64,000 bases of DNA from Alterisphingorhabdus sp051668705 (GCF_051668705.1 NZ_CP196351.1:868001-932000); one strand, 5' to 3'. Counted from the first letter of the stretch, positions 8,391 to 16,694 are shown. Translations and numbers: made by a program. The notes: generated by a model not told the origin, from the letters alone.

Positions 8391-9795
8391 GGGTAAAAAC
8401 TCCAATAATATGTCAGCCAATAATATGTGGGGCGGTCGTTTTGCGGGCGGCCCAGCGGCTATAATGCAAGAGATAAATGCTTCCATACCCTTCGACAAGG
8501 CACTTTGGCGACAAGATATTACAGGATCGCTAGCGCATGTCGCGATGTTGGGCAAATGTGCAATTATTTCTACCGAAGATATGGCAGCTATAACTGACGG
8601 CCTGAACCAGATTGCCGAAGAGTTTGAGCGTGACGGCATTACCGAAGACTTGGCACTGGAAGATGTGCATATGCATGTTGAAGCGCGGCTGAGAGAGATT
8701 GTTGGTGATGTGGCCGGTCGGCTGCACACAGCGCGCTCACGCAACGACCAGGTAGCGACCGATTTCCGCCTTTGGGTGCGCGATGCCATTGCATCAGTGG
8801 ATGCGGCATTGCTGCAGTTTCAGCATATATTGTTGCGCCGTGCAGAAGAGCATCATGACAGCATCATGCCGGGCTTTACCCATTTGCAGACCGCGCAGCC
8901 TGTGACATTGGGCCATCATTTGCTGGCCTATTTTGAGATGATATCGCGGGACCGTCAGCGCTTTGCCGATGCGTATATGCGGACCAATCAGAGCCCTTTG
9001 GGAGCCGCGGCCCTTGCCGGAACTGGCTTTCCTATAGACCGTCATATGACCAGTGAAGCCCTGGGCTTTGATGCACCCATGGCCAATTCCCTTGATGCCG
9101 TGTCGGACCGTGACTTTGCTCTGGATTTCTTAACTGCTGCATGCCAATGCGCCTTGCACCTTTCGCGGCTTGCCGAAGAAATTATCCTCTGGGCCAGCCA
9201 ACCTTTTGGATTTCTGCAATTGCCGGACAGTTTTTCGACCGGTTCTTCCATCATGCCGCAAAAGCGCAACCCAGATGCCGCCGAGCTTGTGCGCTCTCAT
9301 GCAGGCAGAATTATTGGCTGCCAAAATGCCCTAATGATCAGCATGAAGGGGCTTCCCTTGGCGTATTCCAAGGATATGCAGAATGACAAACCGCCAGTAT
9401 TTGAGGCAGAAAAACTCCTAGGCCTTTGCATTGCAGCGATGACAGGCTTGGTCGATGAAGCGGTGTTTGTTCCTGCCGCAATGCGCAGTGCCGCAGAACA
9501 AGGCTATGCCAGCGCCACCGATTTGGCTGATTGGCTGGTGCGTCAAGCGGACATTCCATTCCGTGAAGCACATCATATTACCGGCGCTATTGTCCGTATG
9601 GCAGAAGAGCAGTCTGTGCCGCTCGATCAATTGGCTCTAGCGGATATGCAAGCGGTTGATTCGCGTATTGATGAGCGCATTTTTGATGCTCTGTCGCTCG
9701 ATGCATCTGTACGCAGCCGAAACAGCTATGGCGGAACCGCACCTGATCAGGTAATGCAGCAAATTCAAGCGGCGCAGCAGCGTCTCGCAGATTAA
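8389..9795 (+). CDS. argH: Argininosuccinate lyase
   Basis: Cleaves argininosuccinate to arginine and fumarate, the last step of arginine synthesis; a cytoplasmic homotetramer. The protein begins near MWGGRFAGGPAAIM and carries the superfamily signature GSSIMPQKRNPD, with the conserved flexible catalytic serine loop. The helices HTARSRNDQVATDF and GFTHLQTAQPVTLGHH also match. The ATG at 8389 (468 residues) is preceded by GAGAAACC. Later in-frame ATGs at 8410 and 8425 are possible starts, since the family N-terminus is usually just before MWGGRF. If 8389 is used, its start codon overlaps the divergent thioredoxin-like gene. A lipoprotein gene, lysA and a siroheme gene follow closely, probably as one transcript. 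Confidence 0.96.
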   Translation: MGKNSNNMSANNMWGGRFAGGPAAIMQEINASIPFDKALWRQDITGSLAHVAMLGKCAIISTEDMAAITDGLNQIAEEFERDGITEDLALEDVHMHVEARLREIVGDVAGRLHTARSRNDQVATDFRLWVRDAIASVDAALLQFQHILLRRAEEHHDSIMPGFTHLQTAQPVTLGHHLLAYFEMISRDRQRFADAYMRTNQSPLGAAALAGTGFPIDRHMTSEALGFDAPMANSLDAVSDRDFALDFLTAACQCALHLSRLAEEIILWASQPFGFLQLPDSFSTGSSIMPQKRNPDAAELVRSHAGRIIGCQNALMISMKGLPLAYSKDMQNDKPPVFEAEKLLGLCIAAMTGLVDEAVFVPAAMRSAAEQGYASATDLADWLVRQADIPFREAHHITGAIVRMAEEQSVPLDQLALADMQAVDSRIDERIFDALSLDASVRSRNSYGGTAPDQVMQQIQAAQQRLAD

Positions 9796-9818
9796 GCCCC
9801 ATATTGGAGGGAACGGTA

Positions 9819-10073
9819 ATGGCATCTAAACCATATATATCTGTCATGGCTTTGCTATGTGCTGTGCCGTTACTGGCGTCATGCGGCAATTCCAAACCCT
9901 TGGTCGCTAAGGCTGGCGATAGTTTGCCGCCTGCGCCTTATGCTGCGAGGGAAACGCCGGATTCAACCAGATTGCTGGAAACATCAACGCAAGCACGGCC
10001 CGACAGGAGCGTAGAACTGCGCCGTCGTTCCGAAGTGCGTGAAGATGATGAATTCGACATGCCGCCAGAATAA
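9819..10073 (+). CDS. Small lipoprotein between argH and lysA
   Basis: Predicted 84-residue lipoprotein. A short signal (residues 1-21) ends in the lipobox LLASC with C22 as the lipid-bearing residue, followed by GNSKPLV and a proline-rich, then strongly charged tail. GGAGGG at 9806-9811 stands seven bases before the ATG at 9819 and decides this start over the in-frame TTG at 9804. Its size and layout recall the LptM (YifL) lipoproteins that assist assembly of the LPS translocon. In enterobacteria yifL also lies next to a diaminopimelate gene (dapF), while here the next gene is lysA. That identification is an inference; nothing beyond the lipobox and tail is diagnostic. Confidence 0.85.
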   Translation: MASKPYISVMALLCAVPLLASCGNSKPLVAKAGDSLPPAPYAARETPDSTRLLETSTQARPDRSVELRRRSEVREDDEFDMPPE

Positions 10074-10122
10074 TTTTCGTACAGCGATTATCTCTTAAAA
10101 CAATCAAATTACGAGCCACGCT

Positions 10123-11382
10123 ATGGACTTTTTTCAATTAAAAGGCGGCATCATCCATGCCGAAAACCTGCCATTGACCGTATTGGCAGAGACATATGGA
10201 ACGCCCTGCTATATCTATTCGGCCGGAACGCTGCGCCGCCATGCGCGTGTGTTTCGTGAAGGCTTATCTGCTTTACCAAAAGTGCATTGCGCGTTTGCCG
10301 TAAAGGCCAACCCGAATCTGGCGATTTTGCGTATCTTGGCAAAAGAAGGCTATGGCGCAGATGTTGTGTCTGGTGGTGAGTTGGCGCGCGCATTGGCCGC
10401 AGGCATGGCCGCAGAAGATATTGTTTTTTCCGGCGTTGGTAAAACGGCTGCAGAAATGCGTGATGGCCTTAAGGCTGATATTGGCCAGTTTAATATTGAG
10501 TCGATTGAAGAGGGCCATGAACTGGCGGCCATAGCTGCAGAAATGGGCAAGTGCCCTGCGGTTACGCTGCGCATCAATCCGGATGTTGATGCCGCGACCC
10601 ACGCCAAAATCTCCACTGGCAAGGCAGAGAATAAATTTGGCGTCGCCATTGACCATGCCGCGGATATTTTCGCTGAACTGGCGGGGCACTCCTCTCTGAA
10701 TATGCGCGGTGTTGCGGTGCATATTGGCAGTCAATTGCTCTCACTCAATCCGTTAAAGATGGCCTTTGAACGGGTCGGTAATCTGGTGCAGCAATTGCGT
10801 GAACGCGGCTTGACCATCAGCCATGTTGACCTAGGCGGCGGCATCGGTGTGCCGTATAAAGACGGTGAAGTGCCGCCAAGTCCGGCAGAATATGGCGCTA
10901 TGGTGGCAGATGTAACCCGCAATTGGGATGTGACGTTGATGTTTGAGCCTGGCCGAGTGATTGCCGGTAATGCTGGTGTTATGCTGACCCGTGTCATTCG
11001 TGTGAAACAAGGCCATGGCGACCCGTTCGTGGTGGTCGATGGCGCTATGAATGATTTGGCGCGTCCGGCACTATATGATGCCTATCATGATTTTGTCCCG
11101 GTACAGCCTGATGGCACCAATATGATGGCCAATATTGTCGGTCCTATTTGCGAAACCGGGGACACATTTGCACGCAATAGGCCCATAGGCGCGGTCAAGG
11201 CTGGTGATCTGGCAATTTTCCGCACCGCAGGGGCATATGGGGCCACAATGGCCAGCACCTATAATAGCCGCGCCTTGGTGCCGGAAATATTGGTAGATGG
11301 CGATCAACATGCTTTGGTCGCGGACCGGATTGACCCCGCTACAATTATGGCAGCGGAGCGCTTGCCGGATTGGCTGGATTAA
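10123..11382 (+). CDS. lysA: Diaminopimelate decarboxylase
   Basis: PLP enzyme that decarboxylates meso-diaminopimelate to lysine, the last step of lysine synthesis. The protein has 419 residues, normal length. An alanine-racemase-like TIM barrel carries the PLP lysine K61 in CAFAVKANPNL. The phosphate-binding glycine loop is HVDLGGGIGVPY, and the catalytic cysteine motif is GPICETGDTFARN in the C-terminal beta domain. The N-terminus MDFFQLKGGIIHAENLPL fits the alphaproteobacterial form. It follows the small lipoprotein by 49 bases and precedes the siroheme-synthase-like gene by 15, suggesting cotranscription with argH. Confidence 0.97.
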   Translation: MDFFQLKGGIIHAENLPLTVLAETYGTPCYIYSAGTLRRHARVFREGLSALPKVHCAFAVKANPNLAILRILAKEGYGADVVSGGELARALAAGMAAEDIVFSGVGKTAAEMRDGLKADIGQFNIESIEEGHELAAIAAEMGKCPAVTLRINPDVDAATHAKISTGKAENKFGVAIDHAADIFAELAGHSSLNMRGVAVHIGSQLLSLNPLKMAFERVGNLVQQLRERGLTISHVDLGGGIGVPYKDGEVPPSPAEYGAMVADVTRNWDVTLMFEPGRVIAGNAGVMLTRVIRVKQGHGDPFVVVDGAMNDLARPALYDAYHDFVPVQPDGTNMMANIVGPICETGDTFARNRPIGAVKAGDLAIFRTAGAYGATMASTYNSRALVPEILVDGDQHALVADRIDPATIMAAERLPDWLD

Positions 11383-11397
11383 GCGAAAGTCTCACTC

Positions 11398-12195
11398 ATG
11401 CGCAGCTTTCCGATCTTTTTGGAGCTTCAGGCCCAGCCTGTTATCTTGATAGGTGAGGGGCCTGCTGCGGATGCAAAACGGCGTCTTTATCAGCGTGCAG
11501 GGGCTATCATTGTTGGCGAATTCCACCCCTGCTCAAAGATTGTAGTGATAGCGGAAGAAGATGATGACGCGGCACATGCCGCCGTTGCGCGGTGCAGAGC
11601 CCGCGGATTGCTCATCAATGTCGTTGACCGTCCGGCACTATGTGATTTTACCACTCCCGCTATTGTTGATCGCAACCCGGTGACTATTGCCATAGGAACT
11701 GGCGGGGCCTCTGCAGGTCTGGCCAAGGCGCTGCGTCAGCGATTGGAAGCGCTATTGCCAGAAACTTTGGGCGCATTGGCGAAAGGTCTGTTCGCTGCAC
11801 GGCCCGCTATTAAAGACACTTGGCCGGATGGTCGTGAGCGGCGGCAAGCCATTGATGCTGCGCTTCAACCCGGCGGACCGCTCGACCCTTTTGGTGATAT
11901 AAAAAACGATGCAGTTAATGACTGGCTGGCAGAAGGCGGGGATAAGCGCCAAATCGGAATTGAACAGATTGATTTGGCCAGCAATGACCCTGATGATCTG
12001 ACATTAAAGCAAGCACGACTGTTAGCCAGTGCTGATTATGTTATAACAATTGGCAGTGTCGGTGCGGCTATTATGGCGCGGATAAGGGCTGATGCCGATA
12101 TATTGCCCGGCCCAGATCATGGCCATGACCGCGATCATGACCTTCCCGCTGACGCTCTGATTATTCGCCTGACTGCGGCCGCAACAGAAAATTGA
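11398..12195 (+). CDS. Siroheme synthase-like (precorrin-2 dehydrogenase / ferrochelatase domain) with odd C-terminus
   Basis: Product of 265 residues resembling the N-terminal CysG/Met8 module, which oxidises precorrin-2 with NAD and inserts iron to make siroheme. Visible are the nucleotide-binding strand VILIGEGPAADAKRR near residue 15, the block NVVDRPALCDFTTPAIVD and the loop IAIGTGGASAGLAKALR. Together they identify the family. The catalytic aspartate region is acidic (EEDDDAA). Residues about 185-225 (IDLASNDPDDLTLKQARLL) resemble the opening of the uroporphyrinogen methyltransferase domain (GxGPGDPxLLTLKAxRLL). Only this fragment is present and the glycines are lost, so the methyltransferase part is degenerate or a separate addition. 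The 3' end overlaps the convergent thioesterase gene by 35 bases. Confidence 0.85.
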   Translation: MRSFPIFLELQAQPVILIGEGPAADAKRRLYQRAGAIIVGEFHPCSKIVVIAEEDDDAAHAAVARCRARGLLINVVDRPALCDFTTPAIVDRNPVTIAIGTGGASAGLAKALRQRLEALLPETLGALAKGLFAARPAIKDTWPDGRERRQAIDAALQPGGPLDPFGDIKNDAVNDWLAEGGDKRQIGIEQIDLASNDPDDLTLKQARLLASADYVITIGSVGAAIMARIRADADILPGPDHGHDRDHDLPADALIIRLTAAATEN

Positions 12196-12592
12196 GGCGT
12201 GAGGAAGCAATCAGTTTGCGCCTGTCCATTTGCCAAGCAAAACTCTCTACATTGGCAACGCGCTGTCCCAATCTGGTGACTTGCCCTAGGGCATAAGTTG
12301 TATGTTCACGGCCGCCGCGCATAAAGTCGATAGTAATGTTGACCGGTTTCATCTGGTCGGCGCGTCCGGCATTGGCCAGAACCACCCGCAACGCAGAAAA
12401 TGCGGCCATTTCCAGCAGCCCCGACAATGCGCCACCATGCACAAACCCCGGACGGCCCATAACGCCATTGTTAAAATCATAACAAATAACAGGCAGATCA
12501 TCTTCAAAGCCATGGATGCGCATACCCATATGATGCGCAAATGGTGGTAATTGGCGGGCTATTGCTTCGACATTGCTATATTCCGTGGTCAT
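12161..12592 (-). CDS. PaaI-family hotdog-fold thioesterase
   Basis: A 143-residue protein of the hotdog-fold thioesterase family, which hydrolyses acyl-CoA thioesters. The family core is visible: GVMGRPGFVHGGALSGLLEMAAF (residues about 43-65), with the HGG turn after the active-site strand, followed by the strands NITIDFMRGG and the C-terminal LGQRVANVESFAWQ. The substrate cannot be told from sequence. Its start overlaps the stop of the upstream thioesterase gene by 4 bases (12589-12592), and its end overlaps the siroheme gene by 35 bases in the convergent sense. The two thioesterases may form a heteromer. Confidence 0.88.
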   Translation of the reverse strand: MTTEYSNVEAIARQLPPFAHHMGMRIHGFEDDLPVICYDFNNGVMGRPGFVHGGALSGLLEMAAFSALRVVLANAGRADQMKPVNITIDFMRGGREHTTYALGQVTRLGQRVANVESFAWQMDRRKLIASSRLNFLLRPQSGE

Positions 12593-13026
12593 GCCGTTAC
12601 ATCCATATTGATAAAAGTTCCTGCAACATGGGCGATGGGGTCATCCAAATCACCATGATGGGCTATGCCGCGCACAAATGCGATTGATCGTTTGATTTGG
12701 TAACATTCGCCGCGCCCGTACACGATTTTATTGGGTTCTGCTGCACGCATATAGTCGACGCGCAGATCAAGCGTGACTTGTGGCCGGAATTTACCCAGTC
12801 TTGCCCAAACGGAAAGGCTAGTGGCGTTGTCCATCATGCTGATGATGGGCCCCGATGCTAATATACCGGTCGACTCATCACCGACCAACTCTTTGCGCCA
12901 AGGCAGGGCCAATTCCACCCAGTCATCGCCATGGTCATGATATCCGAAGCCGATATGGCCGCCATGACCATGGCTTGAAATGGCTTCTATCCATTGCTTT
13001 GGGTTAAAATTTTCCGTGTCGGCCAT
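12589..13026 (-). CDS. PaaI-family hotdog-fold thioesterase
   Basis: A 145-residue hotdog-fold protein and first gene of a translationally coupled pair. Family features are the LALPWRKELVGDESTGILAS strand region, the SMMDNATSLSVWARL helix in place of the more usual HGG-containing helix, and the strands VTLDLRVDYMRAA. The active-site aspartate and asparagine typical of the PaaI group are plausible in this helix (MMDNAT), but I cannot assign them firmly. The sequence is only distantly similar to the downstream partner, so the pair did not arise by recent duplication. The product probably acts on an acyl-CoA. The promoter should lie in the 176-base divergent gap before the small peptide gene at 13203. 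Confidence 0.87.
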   Translation of the reverse strand: MADTENFNPKQWIEAISSHGHGGHIGFGYHDHGDDWVELALPWRKELVGDESTGILASGPIISMMDNATSLSVWARLGKFRPQVTLDLRVDYMRAAEPNKIVYGRGECYQIKRSIAFVRGIAHHGDLDDPIAHVAGTFINMDVTA

Positions 13027-13202
13027 GCCGATAATATCCTTTTTATAAGGAGAATTTTATCAAACTCCCCTTCGCATAATATGTTCATTTTTATGTCCCG
13101 AACTTCATTAGCGGCTCGGTCTGTTTCTCCATAACCATGAAGGCGCGAATTCCCAAGAATTTGCACATCGCATCTTAACATGAAGATAAAGGAGAAGACT
13201 TT

Positions 13203-13355
13203 ATGAACCTGGCAGACATTCCTGAATTGACTGAGAAAGTCGCGAATTTTGGTTCTATGGTGATGGACTCAGCACCCATGATCGCTGGTGACGACCTTTG
13301 GCTCATTCTCGCAATTTATATCTTTGAAGCACAAGATCTGGCTCTCGGTTTCTGA
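13203..13355 (+). CDS. 50-residue acidic peptide, candidate precursor or small membrane-associated protein
   Basis: Short gene of 50 codons. The ATG at 13203 is preceded by a strong ribosome binding site (AAGGAGA, about nine bases before). The peptide starts MNLADIPELTEKV, contains no cysteine, is acidic overall, and has a hydrophobic stretch DDLWLILAIYIFEA at about 30-43. It ends in EAQDLALGF. A good Shine-Dalgarno sequence and its place 20 bases before two cotranscribed unrecognised genes argue that it is real. The size and position suit a ribosomally made precursor peptide with leader and core, but no known RiPP class is recognised. Alternatively it is a small structural or regulatory protein. 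Function unknown. Confidence 0.72.
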   Translation: MNLADIPELTEKVANFGSMVMDSAPMIAGDDLWLILAIYIFEAQDLALGF

Positions 13356-13375
13356 TCGTTTATGTGTTTTGAGTA

Positions 13376-14332
13376 ATGCAGATATCTCCGCCCTTGTCCG
13401 AATATCGTGCGCAGCCGCATCGTCGCGCTCAGGCTATACAGGCCGGTAAAAAAGCATTTGCTGCTTGGCAAAACCATCCGGTTTGGGCGGGGTATCGCGC
13501 ATTACTTGAGCATGCTGTAACCTTGTCTGCCGTTGACGCTATACGCCATTTACGCCCTATCCTTGATGATAATCTCATAGCACCAGCCTTTCTGGAGCAT
13601 TTCTTATCGGCGATGACGCATGATGAACTTGTGCAATTGCAATGCCCGGCAACTTTGTCAGTGCAAAGCACTGTCATCATATTATTGAGGCATGGCCGTA
13701 TAAATATTGCACTTGTCGCTTTGCGCAAAAAAGCTGCTGATGCATCTGGTAATGCCATGCATGATAGAATTTGCCTTTCTAATGGGCATAGCGCGCTGCG
13801 TCTTATCAACGGTGCGCAGGCGGATTATCGATTGTTTGCGCGTGACCATGAAGAGCAAGAGGCCATGGTTTTGACTTACAAAGGCCGTGTTGCAAGTGAT
13901 GCCAGCTTGATAATCGATAATAGCCAGCAGGGCTTGCTGATAGATGTGCTGGAACAGCCCGCTCTATTTTTGCGCATAACAGTGGAAGATGACGGCTCAT
14001 CATCGACCAATGGTGATGATTGTTATCGTTATTTTGATGCGCAGACGGGCCGGTTGCTGGGCAAATCTGCGGGTAATATGCAATCAACGCGCCGTCTTAT
14101 GCTGCTTTCTGCATTGCGTTCTCTTGGTGCCGCACATCACGCACCTGAGATGCTAGTAGTGACAGAGGAACCCGTGGCGGCTTTGCGGTGGCAGGCTATG
14201 CGCGAATGTCTGGCTACCGATATGAAAGCAGCCATGCCGCGATTGGCGGATATGGCTAAGGGTGATCCAGATGATGAAATACGCGCACTGGCCCATCAAA
14301 TCTTGCAACATATTGGGCAAAAGGCCGCATAA
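13376..14332 (+). CDS. Uncharacterised 318-residue protein in the peptide/cupin operon
   Basis: I recognise no family. The first 60 residues (AQPHRRAQAIQAGKKAFAAW) look helical and basic. The middle part, about 100-235, alternates strands and helices, with LSNGHSALRLINGAQADYRL and an acidic turn VEDDGSSSTNGDD. The C-terminal 60 residues have HEAT-repeat character (MPRLADMAKGDPDDEIRALA). There is no signal peptide, membrane helix or obvious catalytic motif. It starts 20 bases after the small peptide gene with only a weak ribosome binding site, and ends three bases before the next gene, so translation is probably coupled. A role as partner or substrate-presenting protein for the cupin-like enzyme is a guess from position. 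Confidence 0.78.
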   Translation: MQISPPLSEYRAQPHRRAQAIQAGKKAFAAWQNHPVWAGYRALLEHAVTLSAVDAIRHLRPILDDNLIAPAFLEHFLSAMTHDELVQLQCPATLSVQSTVIILLRHGRINIALVALRKKAADASGNAMHDRICLSNGHSALRLINGAQADYRLFARDHEEQEAMVLTYKGRVASDASLIIDNSQQGLLIDVLEQPALFLRITVEDDGSSSTNGDDCYRYFDAQTGRLLGKSAGNMQSTRRLMLLSALRSLGAAHHAPEMLVVTEEPVAALRWQAMRECLATDMKAAMPRLADMAKGDPDDEIRALAHQILQHIGQKAA

Positions 14333-14335
14333 ACC

Positions 14336-15238
14336 ATGGCCTTGGATATAGCATATAGAGCGCAGGAACCCCTTTCATTGGATGAGGCGCTTTCTTTGGG
14401 CGATGCCAATCTTAAAGGGCTTGAGCGTGAGCAAGAAAGGGAAAATGCCGCGCATATCTTGGCAGGGCTATATGCCAATCGCGACTTTCTGGCAGATGCG
14501 GCCATTGACGCGCTGAAATTGACATATGCGGATGAGACGCAGGGTCGCCGCAAATATGGACCGCAAGTCATCACTTTGGGTGCTGCACGTCCGGGTTGGT
14601 TTTTACGTGCAAATATCTGGCCTGGCGCGAATGACTATGTGGTGCGCGCCAGCGGCAAAGACGCGTTCTTTTATGGTTTGCCGCATGATCATAATTTTGA
14701 CTTCCTTACCATCGGATATCACGGTCCTGGTTATATTAGCGATTATTATGAGCAGGATTATGAAGCGATTATTGGCTATAAGGGGGAGCCGGCCGGATTG
14801 CGTTTCATTGAACGCTCTGCGCTATCCGAAGGCCGTATGCTTTACTATCGCAAGCACCGGGATGTGCATTGCCAACATGCCCCCGATGCCCTTTCCATAT
14901 CGTTGAACATCATGATGACAGCGCCCGAACAATATTGGTTTGATCAGTGCCGCTATGATGTGAAACGCAATGTTGTGGAGACTATTCTCTCACAAGGCGC
15001 GAATGAGGCGATGTTGCACATTGCTGTAGCGGCTGGTGATGAAAATGGTCGCGATCTGGCGACCGAAATCTTGTGGAATCATCCGTCACAGCGAATGCAG
15101 CTGGCAGCGTTGCAGGCGTTGAGTGAGAACAGCCTATCGCAAATGGAGAAAGATAAGCTTTTTGATCAATGCTGCCGCCATGGTTCTGCGGCTATTGCTG
15201 CTGCGGCAAGCCTATATATTAATCAGCATGAGCAATAA
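14336..15238 (+). CDS. Cupin-like metal-binding protein, possible peptide-modifying oxygenase
   Basis: Product of 300 residues without an assigned family. A cupin-type metal site is suggested by GLPHDHNFDFLTIGYHGPGY at about 114-133, with an H-x-H pair followed by an acidic residue and glycines. It is also suggested by HCQHAPDALSISLNIM at about 179-194, which resembles the second cupin motif (H...N). This arrangement occurs in cysteine-dioxygenase-like and other non-haem iron enzymes. The last 80 residues are helical with HEAT-like repeats, as in the upstream protein. It begins three bases after the upstream stop. The operon (peptide, partner, cupin protein) fits a modifying system for a small peptide, but no catalytic activity can be claimed. 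Confidence 0.78.
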   Translation: MALDIAYRAQEPLSLDEALSLGDANLKGLEREQERENAAHILAGLYANRDFLADAAIDALKLTYADETQGRRKYGPQVITLGAARPGWFLRANIWPGANDYVVRASGKDAFFYGLPHDHNFDFLTIGYHGPGYISDYYEQDYEAIIGYKGEPAGLRFIERSALSEGRMLYYRKHRDVHCQHAPDALSISLNIMMTAPEQYWFDQCRYDVKRNVVETILSQGANEAMLHIAVAAGDENGRDLATEILWNHPSQRMQLAALQALSENSLSQMEKDKLFDQCCRHGSAAIAAAASLYINQHEQ

Positions 15239-15328
15239 ATCCGGTAAATAGCCAAGAGAAATATCACTTCCCGCTATGGCCCAGTTTGGGTTAGAGATCA
15301 GATGGTCATTTATGGGAAGGTAAGTTTG

Positions 15329-15799
15329 ATGCCAGAATCAGCGATGGACAGTATGTTTGTCGAGAACATAGCCGCAATCATTCAATTGGCGTTGGCACCG
15401 GCCTTTCTGTTGGTAGGTATTGGCGGGATGCTGCAGCTTTTTTCCAGCAGACTTGCACGCGTTGTCGATCGGTCAAGAGAGCTGGCAAAGGAACATGGCC
15501 AAGTCACTGAAGGGGAACGCAGGAATATTGTGCGCGAATTGCGTAAGCTCGATCAGCGTATGACGGTTGTCAATCGCTCTATTTTGATGGCGGTATGCGG
15601 CGCCATCACTGTCGGCATGGTTATAACATTGCTGTTTGCGATGGAGCTCGCCGGAATTGATTTATCAGTGGCCGTCGCTGGCGGTTTTATCCTAGCGATG
15701 ACCTTTATCATGACTGGTCTGGGGTTCTTCGTGTATGAAGTCCATCTTGCGGACCGCTCAATACATTTGGACAAGGTGTTTTTGAAATGGGACGAGTGA
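15329..15799 (+). CDS. DUF2721 family membrane protein
   Basis: Predicted inner-membrane protein of 156 residues. A hydrophobic segment at about 13-32 (IIQLALAPAFLLVGIGGML) is followed by a cytoplasmic charged helix containing SRLARVVDRSRELAKEH, the region typical of DUF2721. Two further membrane segments follow at about 82-105 and 112-137. The start at 15329 has GGAAGGT eight bases upstream; an in-frame ATG at 15302 would add nine residues without a good site. The role of this widespread family is unknown. It is a single gene after the peptide/cupin operon and converges with the cytochrome c gene. Confidence 0.88.
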   Translation: MPESAMDSMFVENIAAIIQLALAPAFLLVGIGGMLQLFSSRLARVVDRSRELAKEHGQVTEGERRNIVRELRKLDQRMTVVNRSILMAVCGAITVGMVITLLFAMELAGIDLSVAVAGGFILAMTFIMTGLGFFVYEVHLADRSIHLDKVFLKWDE

Positions 15800-15837
15800 G
15801 TTTTTACTCGCACCATTCAAAAAAGATATTTTGCTGA

Positions 15838-16476
15838 TTAGCCTTCGGCGTTTTCTGTACCCTCTGCTGGTGCATCACCTTCTGCAGGAGCATCGCCGTC
15901 GGTTGCAGCATCACCACCATCGCCACCCGCTGCTGCAAGGGCATCGGCAACATATTGATCAACCCCTAAAGGATTGTCAGAATTTTCATTGAGGTACAAT
16001 ATGACTGCAGCGCGCTCATCGCCTTTACTAAGACCAGCAAAGCTCATTTTCGTGCCACTCGCATAGCGTTTCGGCGATTTCAGCCAGGCATCCATCTCTT
16101 CAAAGCCCCAATTGCTTGAGATACTTGAGATAGCTTCAGAATAGCCAAAACCAGCAACAGCGCCGTGCGGCTTACCTAGAATGCCATAAAGATTGGGGCC
16201 TACGCCATTGGGGCCCCCTTTTTCGATAGAGTGACACGCTGTACATTTTTGGAAAACTTTGGCGCCAACGCTTGAATCGGCACTGGCCATCATTACGCCA
16301 ACAGAATCTTCGGCTTTTTCTTCGGTTTTTTCAGCACCCTTAATGGCATATCCGGGTTTTTCCGGATGCTCTGGTGAATCAGCGTGAAAGAATTTCCCGC
16401 TCAAAATCGAAAAGCCTAAAGCCGAGGCCATGCCAAACAAAACCCAACCGGCTATTGTATTACTGCGATCATCCAT
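15838..16476 (-). CDS. Membrane-anchored c-type cytochrome
   Basis: Class I cytochrome c of 212 residues. An uncleaved N-terminal helix at about 9-27 anchors it in the inner membrane. A linker spans about 30-68, then haem attachment by C78/C81 with H82 as ligand (CTACH), and M144 in GTKMSFAGL as the likely sixth ligand. The family resembles CycM-type cytochrome c552, which carries electrons between the bc1 complex and terminal oxidase. The C-terminus carries an acidic, low-complexity tail (DGDAPAEGDAPAEG) containing an internal seven-residue duplication. It is monocistronic and divergent from pheA across a 292-base gap. Confidence 0.93.
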   Translation of the reverse strand: MDDRSNTIAGWVLFGMASALGFSILSGKFFHADSPEHPEKPGYAIKGAEKTEEKAEDSVGVMMASADSSVGAKVFQKCTACHSIEKGGPNGVGPNLYGILGKPHGAVAGFGYSEAISSISSNWGFEEMDAWLKSPKRYASGTKMSFAGLSKGDERAAVILYLNENSDNPLGVDQYVADALAAAGGDGGDAATDGDAPAEGDAPAEGTENAEG

Positions 16477-16664
16477 ATTCTAATGTCCCTAATTTGCCCC
16501 TGCTATAGAAGCAACTATCTAGACTGGCAACGCCATTACGACGATATTCTGTGCGCTCCCTAGCCAGCATAGGAGCACTAGGCAAGGGCTGAAAAGCACC
16601 ACTACCAAGGAATTTATGAACCAATGCGCTGGCATCATTTGTATATCCCGTGATTGATTGAATT

Positions 16665-16694
16665 TAGTGCAATGCGCATCGTTGATAGTGCAAT
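16665..16694. repeat. Two direct repeats TAGTGCAAT, 21 bases apart
   Basis: TAGTGCAAT occurs at 16665-16673 and again at 16686-16694. The start-to-start distance of 21 bases is two helical turns. The pair lies about 75-105 bases before pheA and 190-220 before the cytochrome gene start, so it could be a regulator binding site. A chance origin is possible in this AT-rich gap. The rest of 16477-16768 shows no gene. Confidence 0.3.

Noticed and set aside
8391..8789. N-terminal extension of the TlpA-type gene upstream of 8390
   Set aside because: The extra 133 residues are antisense to conserved argH sequence; the lipoprotein signal after 8390 gives a proper start.
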